From Sporichthyaceae bacterium (GTDB lineage Bacteria; Actinomycetota; Actinomycetes; Sporichthyales; Sporichthyaceae), in NCBI GenBank assembly GCA_036269075.1, contig DATASX010000004.1, forward strand, positions 1-64,000: DNA of 64,000 nucleotides, in the 5' to 3' direction. Position numbers and translations under genes: made by a program. This document shows positions 25,226 to 33,553 of the stretch, one piece after another (within the stretch, counting starts at the first letter, position 1; every line of letters starts with the position of its first letter). The notes under the pieces are model-generated. The model did no database searches. It worked only from the letters and a program-made list of their open reading frames with translations, and was not told the DNA's origin.

Positions 25226-26698
25226 TCACTTCCGGACGCACACCGGACGGCTGCCGTTCGGCGCGGTCCAGCCGGACGTCCCCAGCAACTCGTAGAAGAT
25301 GCACCCACTGCTGGTGCCGCTCTTCTCCCCGGCGTGGAACGTCAGCTTGGCAGTCAGCCCGCCCAGCGACTCGTCGTGGACCGCGCCGAGTCCCTCGAGG
25401 ATCAACTGCGGGGTGATCGGGCCGCTGCGGGCCTGCCCCGCGACGTGATCGATCACCGACTCCAGCATCTTCGCCGACGTCCAGGCCATAGTGGCCGCGC
25501 CGAGCAGTGCGGCGTTGGGGGCGTAGGCGGAGAACGCCCGGTGGAAGGCCGTCAGACCTGGGGTGTCGTCGAGGAACCAGGGCGCCTCGGCCGTGACGGT
25601 AGCGATGCCGAACGAGCGCAGCAAGGTGTCGGCGGCCTGGGCCGGGCCCAACAGCGCACCTTGGGTACCGAGCAACGGCTTGTAACCGATCGCGGCGCAC
25701 GACCGTCCGACCCGGGCGATGGACGCGCCGTCCATGCCCAGCAGCAGGAAGTCGACCTTGGCGTCGCGGGCGTTGAGGCACTGCGCGGTGTAGTCCGGTT
25801 GGGTGATCGAGATCGGGGAGTCGTAGACGACCTGCCCGCCACCTTGCGCAGCCAGACCACCGTGCAGGCGCTTGTCGAAATCACCGCAGGCACTGATCTC
25901 GACGCAGTACAGGTATCCGATCCGGTGGTGCCCGAAGTCCGAGCCCTCCCGGATCAGCCCCAGGCCCTGGTCATCGATCGAGGACCCGTCCGGGAAGAAC
26001 CAGGGGCTGCTGTACTCCTCCTCGCTGCCGCCGCCGCCCAGCGCGGGCACCTTCAACGCCTCCACGGCCGGTTTGAAGCCCGACATCCCCAGCGTCACCA
26101 CGCCGACGAACGCGGCGACGTGGTGCTCGGCGACCATCTGGTTCGCCAGCGCCGCGGCCCGCGACGGGTCGCCGCCGTCGTCGGCGGAGTACACCTGTAC
26201 GGGGTGACAGGCCAGGCCGCCGCGGGAATTCACGTCCTGCGCCCAGGCCGCCAGCATCGTGCGCGCCACGCCGGTGAGCGGCCCGGCCACGCCGCCGAAA
26301 GTGCCCACCTGGCCGATCGGGACCGGTGCTCCCGAGGCGACGCACGCGGCGCCGGCCTTGGCCGGGACCCCGGCTGTCGGTGCGCTCGCCGCCGCGGCGG
26401 CCGCAGCGGCCGCAGCAGACTTGGCTCCGCCTGCCGAACGGACGGCTGCGACCGGCGCGGCAGCGGGGACCGACGCAGCCGCCGCGACGCCGACCGGCGC
26501 GGCAGCCGTGCCCGCTTCGACAGCGGGCGCGGCCGCGCGGGCCTGCGTGAGTTGCTTGATCGTCTCCGGGGTCAGCGAAACGACGTCGGTGGAGGCGGAC
26601 GCAACCACGTCGGAATGGCTGACGCGGGTGCCGCAGCCGGCCAGGAACGTCACGCAGACGACCGCCGAAGCCACGGCGCGCAACGCGCGCATCGGCAT
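25226..26698 (-). CDS. Peripla_BP_6-type substrate-binding lipoprotein
   Basis: A 490-residue lipoprotein: signal peptide with lipobox FLAGC (Cys22), then about 95 residues rich in Ala/Val/Pro, then a type I periplasmic binding fold of the branched-chain amino-acid/amide family (IGQVGTFGGVAGPLTGVART, YSADDGGDPSRAAALANQMV, VAAFVGVVTLGMSG). ABC permease or ATPase genes are absent nearby, so it may work with a distant transporter or act as a sensor. The ATG at 26698 follows GAGGAGG with 8-base spacing; the open frame upstream to 26761 is not needed. Extra cysteines in the C-terminal half suggest disulfides. Confidence 0.85.
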   Translation of the reverse strand: MPMRALRAVASAVVCVTFLAGCGTRVSHSDVVASASTDVVSLTPETIKQLTQARAAAPAVEAGTAAAPVGVAAAASVPAAAPVAAVRSAGGAKSAAAAAAAAAASAPTAGVPAKAGAACVASGAPVPIGQVGTFGGVAGPLTGVARTMLAAWAQDVNSRGGLACHPVQVYSADDGGDPSRAAALANQMVAEHHVAAFVGVVTLGMSGFKPAVEALKVPALGGGGSEEEYSSPWFFPDGSSIDDQGLGLIREGSDFGHHRIGYLYCVEISACGDFDKRLHGGLAAQGGGQVVYDSPISITQPDYTAQCLNARDAKVDFLLLGMDGASIARVGRSCAAIGYKPLLGTQGALLGPAQAADTLLRSFGIATVTAEAPWFLDDTPGLTAFHRAFSAYAPNAALLGAATMAWTSAKMLESVIDHVAGQARSGPITPQLILEGLGAVHDESLGGLTAKLTFHAGEKSGTSSGCIFYELLGTSGWTAPNGSRPVCVRK

Positions 26699-26788
26699 CG
26701 GCCTCGCCTCCTCACCCGGAACGCAGGCCTCCATGTTGCGGACCGAACGGGTGAAAGGCAACGGAAGGTGGGTTGCTTTCGGATCCGC

Positions 26789-27328
26789 TCAGCGGTGATG
26801 GTGCCCGTGGCGGTGATGCCGGTAGTGATGCCGGTAGTGGTGGCGCACGTAGCGATGGCCGCCCGGGTGGCCACCGGCGGCGCCGCCGGTTTGGGGGTCG
26901 GCATAGATGCGGACCCCGCTCACCGGGCCGTCCGGCACCGCCGCGTCGGTCTGCCCGGGCACGTACTGGGCGTAGATGCCTGCGACGTCGCACGGTGTCG
27001 GATAGTTACCCCGGAAGAGGAACAGGTGCAGCGGGAACGGCGAGTGGCCGGTTCGGTTGGACACCGACCCGATCGGGGCGTGCATCGCCCGGCAACGGCC
27101 GCCGAGATCGGCCTGATCGGCGAAGACCGTCCGCTGTCCCGAGAATTTGGGCCCGGTCCACACGCACAAGTTCCCGCGGGGGCACTCGCCCTTGTTGTCC
27201 TGGCCCTTGTCGTCGTGGGCCTTCGGCGCGACGGTCGAGGCTACGGCCGCCGGAACGACCGCCGAGGCCGCGGCGAACGGCAGCACCAGCGGCACCGCCG
27301 CGACCAGCACGGCCACTCGAGACCACAT
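26789..27328 (-). CDS. Peptidase inhibitor I36-like secreted protein with His-rich tail
   Basis: A 179-residue exported protein. A signal peptide (residues ~1-25) is followed by a beta/gamma-crystallin-like inhibitor I36 core: CPRGNLCVWTGPKFSGQRTV, later ending with the YVPGQ/GVRIYADP strands. I36 members (SMI type) inhibit metalloproteases; function here is inferred from fold only. The last 22 residues are unusually rich in His and Arg (HHYRHHYRHHRHGHHHR) and could bind metal ions. GGAGGAG lies before ATG 27328. The neighbouring binding-protein gene runs in the same direction 90 bp downstream. Confidence 0.75.
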   Translation of the reverse strand: MWSRVAVLVAAVPLVLPFAAASAVVPAAVASTVAPKAHDDKGQDNKGECPRGNLCVWTGPKFSGQRTVFADQADLGGRCRAMHAPIGSVSNRTGHSPFPLHLFLFRGNYPTPCDVAGIYAQYVPGQTDAAVPDGPVSGVRIYADPQTGGAAGGHPGGHRYVRHHYRHHYRHHRHGHHHR

Positions 27329-27461
27329 CGGCCCGACTCCTCCACGCCACACCGTTGGGCGCGGGCCGCGACGCAACTTGCGAGCAGGGCGGGTCCGCGC
27401 GCACATCGTGCCCGGGAAGGGCCGGACCGCAAAGGGCAATGGGCTTTCCGGGGGGAATCTT

Positions 27462-27899
27462 TCAGACGTTGCGGACCATCAGGACGTGCGGGATCCCGTC
27501 CTCGTCGAACTCCGAGCCGCTCTCGGTGAAGCCCATTCGGCGGTAGAACTCCCCCACCGCGCATTGGGCATGCAACATCCAGGACGAGCCCGGATACCGG
27601 TCCAGTGCCGCCCGCATCAGGCGGGCCGAGTGGCCCTGGCCGCGCTGGTCCGCGGCCGTGCACACCCGGCCGATGCGCCAATCCCGAAGCTCACCAGGGA
27701 ACACCCGTAGACAACTGAGGACTCGGCGGTGGGCGTCCTCGACCCAAAGATGGGTGGTCGTCGGGAGCAGGTCGAGGCCGTCGAGTTCCTGGTAGGCGCA
27801 CTCCTGCTCGACCACGAACACCTCGGAGCGCAACCGCAGCAGGTCGTACAACTGCGCCGCGGACAACTCGTCCCCGGCGCTGTGCAAGACCTCCGACAC
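27462..27899 (-). CDS. ElaA-like GNAT acetyltransferase
   Basis: A 145-residue GNAT protein of the ElaA type, recognised by LLRLRSEVFVVEQECAYQEL near the start, IGRVCTAADQRGQGHSARLM (acetyl-CoA loop) and AVGEFYRRMGF near the end. ElaA proteins acetylate unknown small molecules or protein N-termini. The open frame continues far upstream, but similarity begins at GTG 27899. The gene diverges from the L,D-transpeptidase with 94 bp between them. Confidence 0.83.
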   Translation of the reverse strand: MSEVLHSAGDELSAAQLYDLLRLRSEVFVVEQECAYQELDGLDLLPTTTHLWVEDAHRRVLSCLRVFPGELRDWRIGRVCTAADQRGQGHSARLMRAALDRYPGSSWMLHAQCAVGEFYRRMGFTESGSEFDEDGIPHVLMVRNV

Positions 27900-27993
27900 C
27901 GCCCGAGCATCGCACGGACCCGACCGCGCCCAGGCAGGTGCAAGCCGTTGACCGGGCCTGGTTCCTCCGCCACGCCTGGGGTAGGAATTGTCC

Positions 27994-28503
27994 GTGCCGA
28001 GGACACGAATTCTTGCGAGCGGGGCTATTGACCGGAGCCGGCTGCGCCGGTTGGCCGCGGCTGCGACGGTTCCGGCCCTGACCGTCGGTTGGATGTGCCC
28101 GACCGTGCGGCCCTCCGCCGCGGCGGACGGCATCGACCCGCAGTGCCTGGACGGCCGGGTCGTGTGCATCGACAAGACCACACACACCTTGCGCTGGATC
28201 GTCGACGGCGAGACCCGGATGACGCTGCCCGTCCGGTTCGGTCCGGACCGCAAGCCCACCCGCGAGGGCGCTTTCTCGATCCAGTGGAAGGACGCGGAGC
28301 ACGTCTCGAGCCTGACCCACGAGCCCATGCCGTGGTCGATGTTCTTCAGCGGCGGCGAGGCCATCCACTACTCGCCCGACTTCGCCGAGAACGGCTACGA
28401 CGGCGCGAGCAGCGGTTGCGTCGACACCGCTGACGAGCACGCCACCGAGGACCTGTACAACGCCACCGACGTGGGCGACATCGTCATCGTCTACCGCAGC
28501 TGA
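27994..28503 (+). CDS. L,D-transpeptidase (YkuD) family protein
   Basis: A 169-residue exported protein: signal-like hydrophobic segment at 18-35, then a YkuD domain. The active-site region is present with His125 in IHYSP and Cys142 in SSGCVDT. The usual SHGC motif reads SSGC, so the His next to the Cys is replaced by Ser; such variants occur, but activity is not certain. The role would be 3-3 cross-linking of peptidoglycan or anchoring of proteins. GTG 27994 follows AGGA with 7-base spacing and is preferred over TTG 27988. The gene ends 12 bp from the convergent methyltransferase. Confidence 0.82.
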   Translation: MPRTRILASGAIDRSRLRRLAAAATVPALTVGWMCPTVRPSAAADGIDPQCLDGRVVCIDKTTHTLRWIVDGETRMTLPVRFGPDRKPTREGAFSIQWKDAEHVSSLTHEPMPWSMFFSGGEAIHYSPDFAENGYDGASSGCVDTADEHATEDLYNATDVGDIVIVYRS

Positions 28504-28515
28504 GCTGCCGCAGGG

Positions 28516-29310
28516 TCAGACCCGCGCCAGGATCTCGCCGTGCAACAGAGCTATCCAGCCATCGGCGTGCCTCGCCCACGCCCGCCACGCCGCCGCGATC
28601 CGGTCGAGGTCCGCCACGGTGGCCCAACCGGCGTCGACGGCCTGCCGAGCCAGCGCCGAGTTCACGATCCGATCGGCCCACATCCCGCCCCACCACGCCC
28701 GGTCCTCGGGGTTCGCGAAGCACCACGTGCTGGCGGTCGCGGCCACCTCGGTCAGGCCCGCGGCATGTGCCCAGGCGAGCAGGTAGCGCCCCGCGTCGGG
28801 CTCACCGGAATTGGCTCGCGCGCACCGCTGGTAGAGGGCCATCCACTCGTCGAGCTCCGGCAGCCGGGGGTACCAGGCGAACGCCGCGTAATCGCTGTCC
28901 CGGGCGGCGACCACGCCACCCGGACGCGTCACCCGGAGCATCTCGCGCAGCGCCTGGACCGGGTCGGCCACGTGCTGGAGCACCTGATGGGCGTGGACCA
29001 CGTCGAAGGAGTCGTCGGGCAGGTCCAGCGCGTGCACGTCGCCGACCGCCAACTCGATGTCGGGCCCGCGACCCTCGAGCCCGGCCGCAGTCGTCGCCAA
29101 GGCCTGCGCGGTGGCCTCCAGCGCAACGACCCGTCCCGGCGCGACCAGCTGCGCCAGATCTGCCGTGATCGTGCCGGGGCCGGCACCGACGTCGAGCAGG
29201 CGGTCGCCGGGACGCAGGTGCGGCAGCAGGTATGCCGCGGAGTTCTCCGCCGTGCGCCACCGGTGCGACCGCAGCACCGACTCGTGATGACCGTGCGTGT
29301 ACGTACCCAC
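28516..29310 (-). CDS. Class I SAM-dependent methyltransferase
   Basis: A 264-residue UbiE/COQ5-like methyltransferase. Motif I is LLDVGAGPGTIT (residues ~41-52), the acidic end of strand 2 is ALEAT, and motif post-I is SFDVVHAHQVLQHV. The acceptor is unknown. GTG 29310 has GGAGG nine bases upstream; the open frame extends further but runs into the operator region. Two tandem dyad sites lie 41-82 bp before the start, which implies tight control by a dedicated regulator not encoded next to it. Confidence 0.88.
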   Translation of the reverse strand: MGTYTHGHHESVLRSHRWRTAENSAAYLLPHLRPGDRLLDVGAGPGTITADLAQLVAPGRVVALEATAQALATTAAGLEGRGPDIELAVGDVHALDLPDDSFDVVHAHQVLQHVADPVQALREMLRVTRPGGVVAARDSDYAAFAWYPRLPELDEWMALYQRCARANSGEPDAGRYLLAWAHAAGLTEVAATASTWCFANPEDRAWWGGMWADRIVNSALARQAVDAGWATVADLDRIAAAWRAWARHADGWIALLHGEILARV

Positions 29311-29350
29311 CCCGATCCGCCTCCTCGCTCGTCGTCGGCTCGAGATTAGC

Positions 29351-29392
29351 AGTGTCTCATATCCAGAGACACTTCTTCTCATATCTCGAGAC
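29351..29392. promoter_or_regulatory. Doubled operator upstream of methyltransferase
   Basis: AGTGTCTC-ATATCCA-GAGACACT (29351-29373) is an 8-bp perfect dyad. A second, weaker dyad with the same TCTCATATC..GAGAC layout starts exactly 22 bp later (29377). A two-turn period suggests two dimers bound on one DNA face. Confidence 0.65.
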
Positions 29393-29608
29393 GTCAGGCT
29401 CCTCGCGAAATCTGACTGAGCCTCAGATGACTTCGGGACCAACGTGGGAACGTCGGGGAAACTCCCCGCGAAATTCCCCGCCGACAGGGCATGTTCCAGC
29501 TTTCTACGGGGAGGATCCTTGCCGTCCAACGGCCGGGCCCCACCGACCACGGGGTCGACCGAGCGCGGCCGCCATGCCCCCTTCGGGGACAGCCTCCAGG
29601 AGAACCAC

Positions 29609-29896
29609 ATGCGAGTCGGTAGACCCTCGACCTTGCTGGCCGCGGCAGTCACTGCCATCAGCCTGTTCGGCGCGCCCACTGCCGCCGCGGCGGCCCACAA
29701 GCCCAAGCCCGACCCCACGACGGCGTGCCTGAAGGCCGCCAAGGCCGACCATGTCGGCAAGTCCTACCGGACCACCGCGTGCGGAGAGGCGGCCGGCGGC
29801 GACGACGCGGACTGTGCGTGGCAGATCATGCGCCACTCGACGTCCAACACCGACTCCACCGCCCGCGATGTCTGCAACAAGGCCCACAAGGGCTGA
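29609..29896 (+). CDS. Small secreted four-cysteine protein
   Basis: A 95-residue protein with a Sec signal peptide (hydrophobic 8-28, cleavage near AAA-AH). The mature part starts with a KPKPDP stretch and has four cysteines (TTACLKAAK, TTACGEAA, DADCAW, DVCNKA) that could form two disulfides. No family is recognised. ATG 29609 has CAGGAG six bases upstream. A weak CGGGG/CCCCG hairpin lies ~140 bp upstream in the leader. A strong hairpin follows the gene. Confidence 0.7.
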   Translation: MRVGRPSTLLAAAVTAISLFGAPTAAAAAHKPKPDPTTACLKAAKADHVGKSYRTTACGEAAGGDDADCAWQIMRHSTSNTDSTARDVCNKAHKG

Positions 29897-29918
29897 CGAA
29901 GTCGCAGGAACTCCCATC

Positions 29919-29952
29919 GGTGCCCGGGGCGTGACGCGGCGCGCCGGGCACC
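29919..29952. terminator. Bidirectional terminator hairpin
   Basis: GGTGCCCGG at 29919-29927 pairs perfectly with 29944-29952; the 16-base loop can fold a GCG/CGC mini-stem. It lies between two convergent secreted-protein genes. Confidence 0.75.
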
Positions 29953-29969
29953 GCGCGGTCGCCCGTCGA

Positions 29970-30308
29970 TCAGGGCGCGCGATGCTTCTGGTTGCCGCCG
30001 GAGGGCGCCGCGTTCCCGGGAGTCGGATGCGGCTGCGGGAAGTGCCCGGTGCTCGGTGGGGTCACCGGACCCGGAGCCGTCGGATTCTGTATCCCAGGCA
30101 TGGTGGGCGCCGGGGCACCACCGGAGTCGGACGACCTGCTCCCCGCCGAGCGGTGGCAGGAGTGCGACGACCGGTGGTGCGCGGCGTGCCGGCAGGACCG
30201 GTCCGGCTGGGCAGGAGCGCTCCGGGGCGCTACAGCCGCCTGCGCCGGCGCGACGGACACGATCAACAGCGCGGCCACACCCCAAGCGACGTCTCGGAAC
30301 CCGTTCAT
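29970..30308 (-). CDS. Small secreted Pro/Ser/His-rich protein
   Basis: A 112-residue protein with a signal peptide (residues 8-24, cleavage near AQA-AV). The mature part is low complexity: a Ser/His/Arg segment with two Cys (SCRHAAHHRSSHSCHRSAGS) then Pro-rich spacing to the C-terminus. No fold or family is recognisable; a wall-spanning or metal-binding role is speculative. ATG 30308 follows AGGAGG, spacing ~10 bases. The gene lies 91 bp downstream of the amidase gene. Confidence 0.55.
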   Translation of the reverse strand: MNGFRDVAWGVAALLIVSVAPAQAAVAPRSAPAQPDRSCRHAAHHRSSHSCHRSAGSRSSDSGGAPAPTMPGIQNPTAPGPVTPPSTGHFPQPHPTPGNAAPSGGNQKHRAP

Positions 30309-30399
30309 TCGCCTCACACCTCCTGAGCAATCCCGGAGGGGATACCCCAGAACCGGCGCCGAACACCTGGCCACACGCGGGATGGCTCGGACTGCGGGT

Positions 30400-31782
30400 T
30401 CAGCCGAGGATCAGCACGTCGTCCGCGTCAAGGAATGCGCGGCGGTGGTTGAACGAGATCTCGATCAGCCGGCGATGTCCGACCACGTGGATCCGACCGG
30501 TCGGGTCGGCCGGGTCGCCCGACTTGGCGTAGTCGTCGCCCGGAACGTATTGCATGGCCACGTAGAACTGCCCGGCCTGGATCGTCTCGCGCAGCGGCAC
30601 GATGTGGGTCGCCTCGACGCCGGACGGGTATGCGCCCAGCTCCGGGTATGCGGCGCCGTAGACCGGGATCGAGCCGCGCTCCAGGCGCGGTGTCACCACG
30701 ATCCGGTGGACCGGGTAACCGTTGCAGCCGTGCGGGTTCTCGAACCAACCGAGCCGACCGTTGAACCAGATCCCGGTCCAGCCGCGGGCGCGGGCCGCGA
30801 TCACGTACGGGTCTCCGGTCAAGGCCCGGGCCGACCAGTCGGAGAGGTCGGTGGTGCCCGGGGCCCCATCCGGGTGCAGGTCCGGGTCGGAGATCAGCGG
30901 CGCGTCCGGCCGTGGTTCGGTGTGCAGGTAGACGATGTTGCTGCCCTGCTGCGGGAGCACCGTGCAACCGGTCGCGGTGCAGTCCTGGAGCGGCTCGACG
31001 TTGTCCTCGAAGCGCGGGGCGATGACCACCACCCGCGGGCCCGGCAACGGCAGGTGCGGGAATCCGCGGTTCGGCCGGGACAGCGGGGCGCGCAGCAGGT
31101 CGAAGTAGTGCGCCCAGTCCCAGTACGGGCCTGGATCGAAGTGCATGCCGGGAACCGTGGCCGGTTCCTGCCCCGGGATCTCCTCGTGGCCCAGGATGTG
31201 GTCGCGGTCCAGCGGGATGTGGAACCGGCCGGCCAACCACCGCACCAGACGCGCCGAGGACCGGTACATCGCCTCGGTGTACCACTGGCCGCCCTGCGCC
31301 AGGAAACCTTCGTGCTCGATGCCGATCGAGTGTGAGTTGAACCAGAAATTCCCTGCGTGGTAAGCGACGTCGTGTGTGGGGATGAACTGCGTGACCTGGC
31401 CGTCGGAGGAGCGCACCAGGTAGTTTGCGGCCGCTCCCGGGCCGGGACCCGCGAACAGCGCGACGGTCTTGTCGTAGGTCACCTCGGTGTCGTGGATGAC
31501 GATGAACCGGATGCGCAACCCGTCGTGAGGTCGGTCGGCCGGCGCGAAGCGACCAGCGCCGGCCTGCACGAACCGGCAGTCCAGAACCGACGGGCACTCC
31601 GGTCCACGCTGCGGCTGCGCCTGTTCCTGCGCCCACGCTGTCGATCCCGGGCCCACCGCGGCCACCAGTGCCGTGATCGCGGCGACCACCAACGACATGG
31701 CGGCCCGGACGGCCCGGCGGCGGCGGAACGCTCCGCCCCGGCCCGGGGCGCCGTGCGTCGGGTGTCGGCGTTGGTCGCGCAT
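30400..31782 (-). CDS. Secreted N-acetylmuramoyl-L-alanine amidase (amidase_2/PGRP type)
   Basis: A 460-residue exported zinc amidase. The signal segment (about residues 30-52) is followed by the amidase_2 domain at ~90-240: FIVIHDTEVTYDK (first zinc His), AYHAGNFWFNSHSIGIEHEG and GMHFDPGPYWDW (second His and the Asp). It cleaves the bond between MurNAc and the stem peptide. The C-terminal ~200 residues hold two SH3-like segments (NIVYLHTEPRPDAPLISDP and IPVYGAAYPELGAYPSG) likely for wall binding. ATG 31782 is chosen; GTG 31809 is possible. A regulator of cell-wall turnover is not adjacent. Confidence 0.88.
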   Translation of the reverse strand: MRDQRRHPTHGAPGRGGAFRRRRAVRAAMSLVVAAITALVAAVGPGSTAWAQEQAQPQRGPECPSVLDCRFVQAGAGRFAPADRPHDGLRIRFIVIHDTEVTYDKTVALFAGPGPGAAANYLVRSSDGQVTQFIPTHDVAYHAGNFWFNSHSIGIEHEGFLAQGGQWYTEAMYRSSARLVRWLAGRFHIPLDRDHILGHEEIPGQEPATVPGMHFDPGPYWDWAHYFDLLRAPLSRPNRGFPHLPLPGPRVVVIAPRFEDNVEPLQDCTATGCTVLPQQGSNIVYLHTEPRPDAPLISDPDLHPDGAPGTTDLSDWSARALTGDPYVIAARARGWTGIWFNGRLGWFENPHGCNGYPVHRIVVTPRLERGSIPVYGAAYPELGAYPSGVEATHIVPLRETIQAGQFYVAMQYVPGDDYAKSGDPADPTGRIHVVGHRRLIEISFNHRRAFLDADDVLILG

Positions 31783-31809
31783 CCGGCAATGGTCGCAAAC
31801 GTTCGCCAC

Positions 31810-32123
31810 TCACCCCGCACTGCGCCGCGCCGAAACGGCCCGCTTCCCAGGGCGCGCTGCTGTGCGGCCGTCATCGACCGCACAGCAACTCCGCTGAAGT
31901 CTGGACCCGGCGCAACGGCCCAGTGCCAGGGCCGGTAGTCCCGACAGGCCACGTCCCCACGTCCCTGCCGATCGCGCCGGGCGCCGGGGACCTGCCCGGT
32001 CCCGCCCCACCCAAACCTGCCCTGGTGAGCGCGGCGGGCCGCTCCCGTTCCGACGCCCGCCGAGCGCGTGCGCGAGCCCCCGGCGTAGCGTCGGAACGAA
32101 CGGCTGGGGAGGCTGGAGGCGAC
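31810..32123. other. Intergenic stretch without recognisable gene
   Basis: About 310 bp between the amidase start and a pair of tiny coupled ORFs. Open frames here lack family similarity, ribosome sites and consistent codon bias. It presumably holds the amidase promoter; no clear -35/-10 pair could be named. Confidence 0.5.
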
Positions 32124-32299
32124 ATGGCAGAGAAGGTGGCGGTGCCTGCAGGCTGGTGATGTCCACGCTGCTGCGCTTCGACCACGCGGCGGCCGCAGCG
32201 GCCTGGCGGTTGATGGCACCCGCCCATCGCATGACCGCCCGGTATCTGCTGAACACCGCGCTGCGGCGCTCCGCGGGCCACCGACAGCCTGCTGCGTAA
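32124..32299 (+). CDS. Possible pair of coupled tiny ORFs (11 and 46 codons)
   Basis: GGAGG four bases upstream of ATG 32124 starts an 11-residue frame (MAEKVAVPAGW). Its TGA overlaps ATG 32159 as TGATG, opening a 46-codon frame (MSTLLRFDHAAAAAAWRLMA...) that ends with TAA at 32299. The second product would be Ala/Arg-rich and helical. No family is recognised. The arrangement resembles a leader peptide coupled to a small protein, 57 bp before the ligase start, and could instead be a ligase leader. Confidence 0.35.
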
Positions 32300-32355
32300 G
32301 CGTTCTGACGGTCGGTCAGCGCACACGAACGGCTCGGAAGGCGGAGGATCACCCC

Positions 32356-33342
32356 TTGGCTCCGCCACGCGGCAGGCCCGGTTCACCGGGCGAACTGTCC
32401 CCGATGCTGGCCACGCCGGGCACTCTGGAGATGCTCGGCTCCGACGCCGACTGGGCGTTCGAGATGAAGTGGGACGGTGTTCGCGCGCTGATCCACGTCG
32501 CGTCCGGGCAGGTGCGCCTGGTCTCCCGCAACGACCTCGACATGACCGTCGCGTATCCGGAGATCGCCGCGCTCGGCCGCGCCCTCGACCACTCGGCGGT
32601 GCTCGACGGCGAGATCGTCAGCCTGGATGCGGCAGGCCGACCGAGCTTCGCCCGCCTGCAGAAGCGGATGCACGTCGCCGACGCCGTCGCGGCGAACCGC
32701 CTGGCCGGCAGCGACCCGGCGGTTGTGTTGCTGTTCGACGTGCTCCGAGTGGACGACGAGTCGCTGTTGAGCCGGACCTGGGGAGCGCGCCGGGAATGCC
32801 TGGAGTCCCTGGGGCTGACCGGACCGGCATGGCAGACGCCGCCGGTGTTCGTGGGCACCGGCGCGGAGGCCGTCGAGACGAGCCGCGAGCACGGCCTGGA
32901 GGGTGTGGTCGCCAAGCGACTGCGCTCGACGTACACGCCCGGGCGGCGGTCCGCCGACTGGGTGAAGATCAAGAACATCCGCACCCAGGAGGTCGTAGTC
33001 GCCGGGTGGACGCCGGGCCACGGGCGGCGGATCGGGACCATCGGGGCCCTGCTCCTCGGTGTGCCGGAGGCCGACCGGCTGCACTACGTGGGGAAGGTCG
33101 GCACCGGGTTCGCAGAGGCCACGCTGCGCGACCTGGCGGGCACGCTGCTGCCGCTGGAGATCACCGCCTGTCCCCTCGACTCGGTCCCCCGGCCCGACGC
33201 CCGCGAGGCGCACTGGGTCGAACCTGTGCTGGTCGGCGAGGTGGCGTTCGCCGAGTGGACGGGTGACGGTCGACTGCGGCACCCGGCCTGGCGCGGGCTG
33301 CGGCCGGACAAGACCGCCGCCGAGGTCGTCCGGGAGACCTGA
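32356..33342 (+). CDS. ATP-dependent DNA ligase, LigD-ligase-domain type
   Basis: A 328-residue stand-alone ligase. The adenylation motif EMKWDG places the nucleotide-accepting Lys at residue 38; further motifs are SRNDLD, LDGEIV, EGVVAKR and DWVKIKN, followed by an OB-fold domain ending with the family-typical RHPAWRGLRPDKTAAEVV. It matches the ligase module of LigD used in non-homologous end joining, but nuclease and polymerase modules and Ku are absent here. The start is TTG 32356, fixed by GGAGG eight bases upstream. A hairpin terminator follows. Confidence 0.9.
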   Translation: MAPPRGRPGSPGELSPMLATPGTLEMLGSDADWAFEMKWDGVRALIHVASGQVRLVSRNDLDMTVAYPEIAALGRALDHSAVLDGEIVSLDAAGRPSFARLQKRMHVADAVAANRLAGSDPAVVLLFDVLRVDDESLLSRTWGARRECLESLGLTGPAWQTPPVFVGTGAEAVETSREHGLEGVVAKRLRSTYTPGRRSADWVKIKNIRTQEVVVAGWTPGHGRRIGTIGALLLGVPEADRLHYVGKVGTGFAEATLRDLAGTLLPLEITACPLDSVPRPDAREAHWVEPVLVGEVAFAEWTGDGRLRHPAWRGLRPDKTAAEVVRET

Positions 33343-33345
33343 CTC

Positions 33346-33371
33346 ACACGCCGGGCGGCTCCGCGGCGTGT
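33346..33371 (+). terminator. Terminator hairpin after ligase gene
   Basis: ACACGCCG at 33346-33353 pairs with CGGCGTGT at 33364-33371; the loop is 10 bases. It starts four bases after the ligase stop. Confidence 0.7.
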
Positions 33372-33553
33372 CGCGCACGTGGCCGGTCGATGAATTCCCG
33401 AGCAGATGACAAATGACACTCCCGCGAACGGCCGCACGGAGTTGTGCTGGATCCGAGGGCGGGACCCGCTCTCACCTATGAGTGCGCGGACGTCGGGTCG
33501 ACAGCCGAGGCGTTCGCCGACAGTAGTGGCACGAACACGGGTGGTGAATAACC

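Noticed and set aside
29451-29480. Attenuator-like CGGGG/CCCCG hairpin in the leader of the four-cysteine protein
   Set aside because: Short stem, competing pairing and no leader peptide; too weak to call.
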